Assembly: GCA_017562135.1 (NCBI GenBank) | Contig: QEYB01000599.1 | Location: forward strand, 62,001 to 126,000 | From: Dipylidium caninum | Taxonomy: Eukaryota; Platyhelminthes; Cestoda; Cyclophyllidea; Dipylidiidae | Direction: 5' to 3' | DNA: 64,000 nt | In this document: positions 56,861-64,000 of the stretch, piece by piece | Layout of the letters: the number at the start of each line of letters is the position of its first letter | How positions within the stretch are numbered: the stretch's first letter is position 1 | The notes under the pieces: generated by a model | Seen by the model: only the letters and a program-made list of their open reading frames with translations | The model's database searches: none | What the model was told of the DNA's origin: nothing | Made by a program: the position numbers and the translations under genes

Positions 56861-59800
56861 AGGGCAATAAAGCGACTTTGTGCAACCTCGCCGCGGTGCG
56901 AGGAGCCTCGAGTTGACAACGACTCAAAGGCATCAGCCGCCACAACTTGGTGGCGTCGCCGGCCCCACACCTCGGCCTCAACTCGCGTCAATCAGTCGTT
57001 CGGTCGGTCGGTCACTCAGTCATAAGTGAAAAGTGCAACCACAAACCGACATTCCTCTGATGGCTGTCAACTTTACGTGGAGGCCAGTGAACAAACAAGA
57101 AGGTGTGATCTTCATGTGATGGTGAAATGACAGCCGTTTTAGGGCTGAGTGGTGGCATCAAGAAAGGGGCCCTTTGGCTCGCCATCAGCCTCAGACACGG
57201 CGAAATGAGCGTTGTCCCAACTACCATTTCGATGGGTGACTATTTTGTTCATTGTGTTTCGCCAAGGCGCCGCGTTTTCTCCTCTTATGAGGCTAAATGT
57301 CCATGTCTTTGACCTTTCTTGTCATTAATTATTAATCAAAGTCAAAATAATGCCGAAGATTTGGGGGTTTTACGGGGAAAAGATGGAAAGTGATCAGAGG
57401 TAGGCTTTAAACCCAACTTTTGGGAAAATCGTATGTACCGCGGCTATAATCAGGTCATTAAAATGGTGTTTTTTTTTTCATTAATAAAACGAGTTTGGTG
57501 TGATTTTTGAATGGTGAAAAATCTCAACTGTTAAACACGGGGCAAATTTACAGGGGGACTTAGAAACTTCACACAGAAGAGCAGCCTAAAAGTGGCCATC
57601 CCCACCGGTTGGCGCTGTGGACGACTCACCGAAACGATAGTCCAATTGACAGCGTTGACAGGGTGAAAGGGACGAGGAGCAGCCTGCTTTTCCTCGGTTT
57701 AGCCAGAAACAATTTTCCTTTCACCCACATTGTGTGGACAACCACGGCGACTTTCAGCCCACGTGGCCGCTTCCAAGTCCTCCCACAAAGCTATGCCACA
57801 CACCCCCCCCACCCCCCCCCTGCGGAGCTGTAAGCTCGAAGCAGCCAGAAGACTCCTTATTCCACAAGACGAGGCTGGAGAGAGAGGGAGAGAGGGAGAG
57901 AGGGGAAAGGGAATTCTGAGACTCCCGCGGGTGCTTTTGGCACGGCGTCGCTAGACGGCAGGAGACATTCAGTGTTTGGGGGGAAGAGAGTGTGTTAAAA
58001 TGCAATGGCAGGTGAATGGCGCGCTAGTACAATGCTAATGTGTGGTTAAGGTGAACTCAATCCAGACTACAGTGTGAAAACAATCCACAAGTCAGGCAAA
58101 TGAAGGAAAGCTGAGATTTTACACAATTGTGCCCTCGGCATCCGGCACATCAGGGCCGAGGGTGGCCCAGCGACCGGACGATGAGAAGGGAAAAGGGGAA
58201 GAGGAACTGCGGCGACACTGGGGTGTGAAGACTAAATCGATTCACTTTTATAGCTTATTATAAAAGTTCAGAGTACACCGCAGCCTCGTGTGTCGTAAAC
58301 ACCTCGTCAATCGGCGATTGAACGCGTGGTTAAAGAGGTGAAGCGACCTTCAAGATATCCTGTCTATCACCTGAGTTTCAAAACACCACGTCAGCACCGC
58401 CTACACCATACGAAATCCGCGGTGCTCAAAACAGTCACGAAATGTGCAGAGTTTGGGAAATGCGCCCCTATGTGAACTTGTGGATCAAAATGCTGCATCG
58501 AAGTACATAAATCATGTTGATCTGCTCAGAAAGCCATAATTGACGTACATCCACGTGATAAAACGGGAATAGGATCCACTCCCACCCACTGGTACTGTAG
58601 CCTGTGGAAGGGGAAAAAAGCAACGGGACGGAAGTCGAGTGACGAAAAAATCGATTACGGTGAGGCTGCTGTCTCCCCTTTTGGTGAATGTGACAAGCAG
58701 ACGGGCCACTCGGCGGGGTTGATTCACACTGTTTGGGGAAGTAGGTTCATCAGAGGCGCATTAAAGTGCGGCTAAACCTTCATTTAGTGGCACATCATAG
58801 TTAAAAGTTCCAAATTGACAGTTTGCCTGTCAAACTGTGATGCGTCCGTGTAGTGTGCGACAGTCGAGGAACGCTGTAACATCGTGAACAGGCACTGCAA
58901 CATGTGGTTATGACTTTTACGTCTTTTGGACAGGGGAAAATGACCGACCTTGAGGTAATTGATTATAAAATTAGGTGGATCAATAATCCTTACGACCCAG
59001 ATCACGTGCACTTTAGCCGGCCGCGTTATCGGAAGTGTGTACTTTTTCAGCCTTGGGTTCATGTACTGATGCACTTTTAGCCAGGTCTGCGAAGTCAAAG
59101 GTAGAGTGGTCAACACTAATTGAAAAGAATTTCATTTTTAAAATGGGATCAGATACCGCATAACACATCTCTTCGCGGCGCGAAAACGTCTGACCTCGAC
59201 GTGGGCAAAGTATTAGAAATCCAGCACAGAAGAGCATCTTCCAGGGAATAAGTCCTCCCCTCGAATGTACTTCCCTAAAGTCTACGCAAAAAAATTTAAA
59301 CTTCCCCAAGATTAATTAGTCTGTGTGCGGGAGGTGATTTAAAAATATCGCGTTTCGGTAGGCAATACATCTGATCCCCTGCGAACCACATAGCTTTTTG
59401 GCACAGTGTTATTCACTTTTGAAATAGAAGGTTTTCCTTAGGCCTCGACAACCGCCGCTTAGACACTAATTTATCATGGGGTTTGAGTTTCAGACAGAGC
59501 TTGTCTACGTGGAATCTTAAAATACTCTGAAGCTTAGATAAAATCTACTGCTATTTGGGGTTAGAACTTCATTTCAGAGGGCGAGGGAAACGAGCTTAGG
59601 ACGGTGATGCATTGTAGCGGTAGCAACGAATGCAGCGAATACGATTTGTAGCGGAGCCTGGACGAAGAATCGATTGATGCCACCCACGCACACATCGAAT
59701 ACACAGATCGATACTCAAGTAATCCAATTTGTTCCAAATTTGGACAAATCGATAAATGATAAGCTAAGCTGCCTGTGTGTAATCGGACAAGTGAAGTCCA

Positions 59801-62255
59801 CGTCGTGGTTAAATCTGGAGTGGGATAAAAAGGCAGACAGCGTAGGAGAGTCCTTCTCATGAGCTTTGGTGGACGCATCCATGAGAGGAAGTAAAAAAAA
59901 ACTCTATTTGACGTAGTTACTCCTTAGGGCATGTCAAGATGAGTGTCAAAACCACCGAAATACCACTAAAGTGGCAGTAGGAATTCGGGTACAATGTAAA
60001 ATGGCTATCCTACCTATGACAAGACGGTTCCAGAGAATCCTTTTAAACCTCAAAAGGGTGGTCTGCTTGACAGCGGCACATAAGACAACGGTACCTGAGC
60101 CACCCAGAAGGCTAATCTCACTGACAACGTCCTCATTGAATTACATCGCGCACACCACGACAAAATACCCCGACACGCGCCTTTCTACCCTGCCGTTATG
60201 GTGACGACGGTTGGTGAGTGAGTAGATTCTCCTCGGAAAAACGAGTTCTCGCTGGAAGTCAAGAACCTGCGGTAGACAATCACGGCTCCTGAGCTCTGTT
60301 TTGACATCTGAGGACTAGCGAGGTGGTGTGAACAATTACCCATCACTGAGAACCCACCTTAGACGAACTGAGGGTGCAAACTTTGAGGCATGCAACACCC
60401 GATTTTAAACCCGCCCTCGGAATGGTCACCACCATTAACAGAAATCCCAACCGCTGTAACCACTTGGAGGCTTATTGCCACTAAAAGATTATAAACAATT
60501 AGGATTCCCTGCACCCGAATTACAAAGACAGCCTCATCTTCAAACGAGAACAACTTAGTTACTTCAGTCAGTTGACAAATGAAAACTGGAGCTTTTCTTT
60601 TGGGCAAAAGCTATAAACTTTACACACTCTGACCTGCAGACTATTCCGTTCGTCAAAGTGGGAGCACAAATGTCACTTTGGTGGGGAGAGCGAGCGCGTC
60701 TAATTAATTTTTGACTGCTTTTCACGAAATATTCCACGGCAAAGAGAAGAATATGACTTATTTCAAATGCCAAGTCTACAGACCATTTACACAGTTCGAC
60801 CAGACGACTTGATAGGAGCCGAGCCATTTGGAATGGAGTCGCCCGCGTGTGTACCGTAGGGGTGACAGCACTTACCCCGCCCTGTCTTTCTCACCAGGCG
60901 CCACCACCACCTCCTTCGGGCAGCCGACGCCGGCGAATTCGTCGGCGAATGGGTGTCCACAACCTTCACTGTCTGTTCCAGAGAAAGAGAAGTGAACCCT
61001 GTGGAGGGTGGAAGCCGGTCTATCAGGACGAGGAAGGTGTACAACGCCCGAGTCAGGGATCCTTCATGCGACCTCACCAGAAACATATCCTGAGCTATGG
61101 ATGATGCTACCAAAGTGGCAGTAGCGGCGTCGTTGAATCCCTTCCATCGTAAACATCCACGGGAAGGTATCCCATGGTGGGAGGACTTGAAACATTTCCT
61201 TTCCACATACGAGACTGTGGTAGGTTGGGGGAAGAGTCGACAGCGTGGAGGAGGAGTTCCAGCTTCTCGGATCCACCGTCACGTCATTGCTCGCTCATGG
61301 CTTTGACGCGGAAGCGGAATGCGGTCCGAGTCGAACGCCAATTTGATGGGACAGCCTGAAGACTCATTTGCAGCGCGTGTCAATTCGTCGTTCAGTTGCA
61401 GGGTCTGCATCAGCGAGAACCAGCGCAGTTGGAGTCGGAAAAGCAGCTTAACTCTCACACCCCCCAAAGTGACAATCTTATTGTCAGCATGCGTCTTCCG
61501 AGTAGTCGATAGAGGCCAGAAGGGTTAAAAATTAATCTAAAATAAAAGTTGTTCTTCCTTCCCCACTTGGGTTGATGTGTCAACGGTGGAGGAGTAGCTG
61601 AACACTCTGGCGCCTCACGAAGCCTGACATGAATTAGACGATGGAATCCAATCAACTACGGACACAAGTTGGACGAGCACCTGGACGCGGGCCCCGAGGG
61701 TGAGGAACCTCTGCGATCCATCACCTCACTACGGTTTTTCAGCAAGCACCACCAGAGGGCGCACGAGCCCGTTGTGAGACTTCACCTTCCAAATATCAGT
61801 TTAACGCGGGGGGGGGGGGCGACGTCTTCTCCCGCAATCACTGTGTTTTTGGACGTCTTTCCACCATGTCGGAAAGTCATTGACCCGCAGACCCTTTCAA
61901 GTCCCTCAAGTACTGACGAAGCAGGAGGAGGCGATGAAGAAGAAGAAGGCACTTAAGTCTAGACAGAAGTGATGCGACCACGAGGATGACATAAAATCAG
62001 TGTCCCGGGCAGACTCAGCTGTCCAGGCTCCTCGAGAGTGGTCTGGTCACCTTCAGGGGATTGCACCGCAACGGGGAGGAGGAAAGTCCCTTAGTTTCTT
62101 AGTTTATATTAAATAGGATGCAATAGCAAGAGCGCATGTTTGATAATTCCTCACTAATGAATCAAAACTTTAGTGGCAAGAAGGGATGGGGCGGGGGGTT
62201 GGGAAGAAAGGCAAGCTTCTGGCGGGCTGGCGAGAGAGACGAGGGTTATATGAAA

Positions 62256-62600
62256 TAATAGTAGTAGTAATAATAATAATAATAACGGGGAAAGGGGAGG
62301 GGAGAGAAGTTCTAAGGTGCACGATCACAAGTACACGCACACACACGCACACAAACACACGTCCTCCGTAAAAACCTCGCGACTTTCATGAGCGAGTGGG
62401 GACGTGAGTGCGAAAGTATATAGCGGAATTCCACATCCTCCAGGTTGGGGAGGGAGGAAAGGGAGAGGAGAGACGTACATACACACACATACACACACTA
62501 CACGAGCTCGAACAGGTGTTTGCATATACATATGTGCATACACATACACATATATATGTATATAGTAAAATAAGTGGTTCTGTGTGTGCGTGTGTGTGAA
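62256..62600. repeat. Cluster of AAT, CA/TG and TA simple repeats
   Basis: (TAG/TAA)n at 62256-62285, ACAC-rich runs at 62332-62360 and 62478-62500, and TATA/CATA runs at 62520-62570. The cluster lies downstream of the His-rich gene's stop codon. Confidence 0.7.
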
Positions 62601-63129
62601 TAAGTGTGAGGGTGTTCAAATGACCATAAGGCAGGCGAGATAGAGAAGAAGCACACGGGGGACGGGAGAGGATGTCACAATCACAATGAAAAGGGCGTGG
62701 AAATCTGACCGTCTGTCCCTCCGTCTGACTTTCGGGCTCAAGAGTAACAGGGGAGGGCTGGTGGAGGGGGGGCGGGGGGGGAGAAGAAAGGATATTTGGA
62801 TAAAGAGAACTTGAACTCGTCAATAGGAGAGATACCGTCATCCGGAGGTATATTTACATCAAGACACAAGTACGCAGCGCCAAACTAAAAAGAAGTTAAG
62901 TGTGTTGCCTGAGATAGAGAAATACGGTACAGTGGGACAGAGAGAGAAGATGGTGTCTAAATGATTCTGCGTTCATGAATGTCAGGAAAGGGATGGAGGG
63001 ACATGTATTTCACTGTTTCACGTCTTCAAAGTCACTGCTGCTGCTGCTGCCGCCCTGAGAACAGGAACAGGGGAAGAGAATTCAATTCCTGGGAGTTGGT
63101 TTATCATTAGGACTGCATTCTGTGTGACA

Positions 63130-63971
63130 TTAAACACCATTTTCCACGGTCCGCGCTGCCGAGGCCGCAACTGCCGCCCACTGTTGCATGGTGCTGCTCA
63201 TCTCGCCAGACTTTACTCGATTCGCAATTTCCAGACTGATTCGCAGTTCCATGGCGTCCTGAGAACTTAGCAGTTGTTGGTGCTGTTGATCACCACCACC
63301 ACCGCCGTGAATTGCCGACGGCAGAGCCGAACTCGACAAAGCGCCCGACGAATCGCCACAAATTAAGAGATTGTGAAGATGTGAATTTGTCTGAGGCGGC
63401 GGAGGTGGTGGCGGATGTTGATGATGGTGCGACATCGACGGCGGTGGTGGATGGTGATGCTGCAATTGGTGCTGATCATCGCGAAGGAAGGAGTCCGTAC
63501 CGCCGTCCAAACACTCAGCGGAGCCCGTAAGGATGCCCGTCAGCTGGTCATAAGTGGTGGTAACGGTGGTGTTTGAGGAGGCGGCGGCGGTGGGGGAGGA
63601 ATCACAGAGGGGCCCGTACCGCTGCTGCTGGTCGTGGGAAAAGGCCTGATGGTGGTGGTGGTGATACCGACTTGGTTGAGATGGCAGTGGTGGGGGAGGA
63701 GGGGAGAGAAATGAGGAACCCCTGTCACTACCAATTCCTGAGGAGGAAAAACTCGAACGGGCGGAAGAGGAGGGAGGGACACGCGGAATCTGGAATTCGT
63801 ATGCCCCACCACCGCCACCACTCATCAAACTCAGACTGCTTGAACTGACCGAATCGCCCGAGTGCAATTTGCTACACGAAGGAAAATAAGAAGTCTTCAT
63901 GATTAAAGGAGACGGCAACTTTTAAAACAAACACATTTTCATACGTGAGCAGGCAGATCAAGTCAGCTGAA
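63130..63971 (-). CDS. His/Pro/Ser-rich protein, 3'-terminal exons, unrecognised
   Basis: The terminal exon, 63130-63871 (247 codons plus one base, TAA stop), follows a pyrimidine-rich acceptor (TTTTCCTTCGTGTAG). It encodes serine runs, a GGGGG tract, RYHHHHH, repeated poly-Pro and His clusters and a DQQHQQLLSS segment. It ends with a more ordered helical tail (MELRISLEIANRVKSGEMSS, then MQQWAAVAASAARTVENGV). A preceding 27-nt microexon, 63945-63971 (SADLICLLT), joins in phase across a 73-nt intron. The composition resembles the disordered activation or scaffold regions of regulators, but no domain identifies the family. The 5' part lies off the right edge. Confidence 0.6.
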
Positions 63972-64000
63972 CTGTGAAGGAAGACCAGTCAATTAGGCAC

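Larger units (their letters stand above)
56126..63129. other. Region without supported genes; homopolymers and microsatellites
   Basis: I see no assembled gene. A minus-strand segment at 56285-56375 reads FEGTAFETRQNRPDWHCFAS and AFAWEEGRSR without splice context, and might be a retroelement fragment. G18 lies at 56843-56860 and G12 at 61808-61819. From 62256 to 62600 runs of AAT, CA and TA dinucleotides follow each other, probably in the 3' flank of the gene at the right edge. Confidence 0.35.

Noticed and set aside
62256..62600. Regularly spaced short repeats, considered as a CRISPR-like array
   Set aside because: They are simple AAT, CA and TA microsatellites without constant repeat and unique spacer structure, in an animal-type genome.
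1..64000. tRNA, rRNA and spliced-leader RNA genes
   Set aside because: I found no convincing cloverleaf with A/B boxes and no rRNA motif by eye. A covariance-model scan would be needed to exclude tRNAs.

Overview
The window is animal nuclear DNA. The genes are interrupted by GT-AG introns, many of them extremely short (33, 35, 38 and 41 nt), and the spaces between exons are long and rich in low-complexity sequence. Recognisable proteins (enolase, ribosomal protein L17, a rhophilin, an RPGRIP1L-type ciliary protein), the very small introns, a phase-consistent 27-nt microexon, and splice acceptors lying directly before start codons (as in spliced-leader trans-splicing) fit a platyhelminth, perhaps a tapeworm. 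That assignment is inferred from style, not from a database match. I see no prokaryotic operon, CRISPR array or viral genome.

Layout. Positions 1-21057 (+) carry the 3' part of a rhophilin gene. I rebuilt it from 13 exons whose reading phases all agree: HR1 Rho-binding region (1-340), BRO1 domain (2895-16005) and PDZ domain (19819-21057). A complete, intronless enolase gene lies antisense inside the 2.55-kb intron between the HR1 and BRO1 parts. The 3.8-kb intron before the PDZ exons holds a minus-strand chain of protein-like exons that I cannot name, and a decayed mariner transposase fragment. Positions 21058-25900 contain scattered protein-like pieces and repeats. A signal-peptide exon (26037-26307, -) and a small three-exon gene (27588-27936, -) follow.

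Positions 29217-29828 (+) are the ribosomal protein L17 gene (uL22), with one 33-nt intron. It converges on an unrecognised minus-strand gene (30447-31756). The start codon of that gene lies only 163 nt downstream of the stop of the next gene, an RPGRIP1L-like ciliary transition-zone gene (31920-39813, -), so the pair may be an operon. The RPGRIP1L model has at least 13 phase-compatible exons giving N-terminal coiled coils and a C2 domain, and appears to stop right after that C2 domain.

From 40 kb to 63 kb coding is sparse. There is an uncertain ORF at 40573-41076 (+), a few isolated minus-strand exon candidates (43992-50609), and a huge pure TCC/GGA tract of about 590 bp (49479-50069). The right edge holds the 3' end of a His/Pro/Ser-rich minus-strand gene (63130-63971), including the 27-nt microexon. 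The named genes cover glycolysis (enolase), translation (RPL17), Rho signalling (rhophilin) and the ciliary transition zone (RPGRIP1L). Nothing suggests that they act in one pathway.
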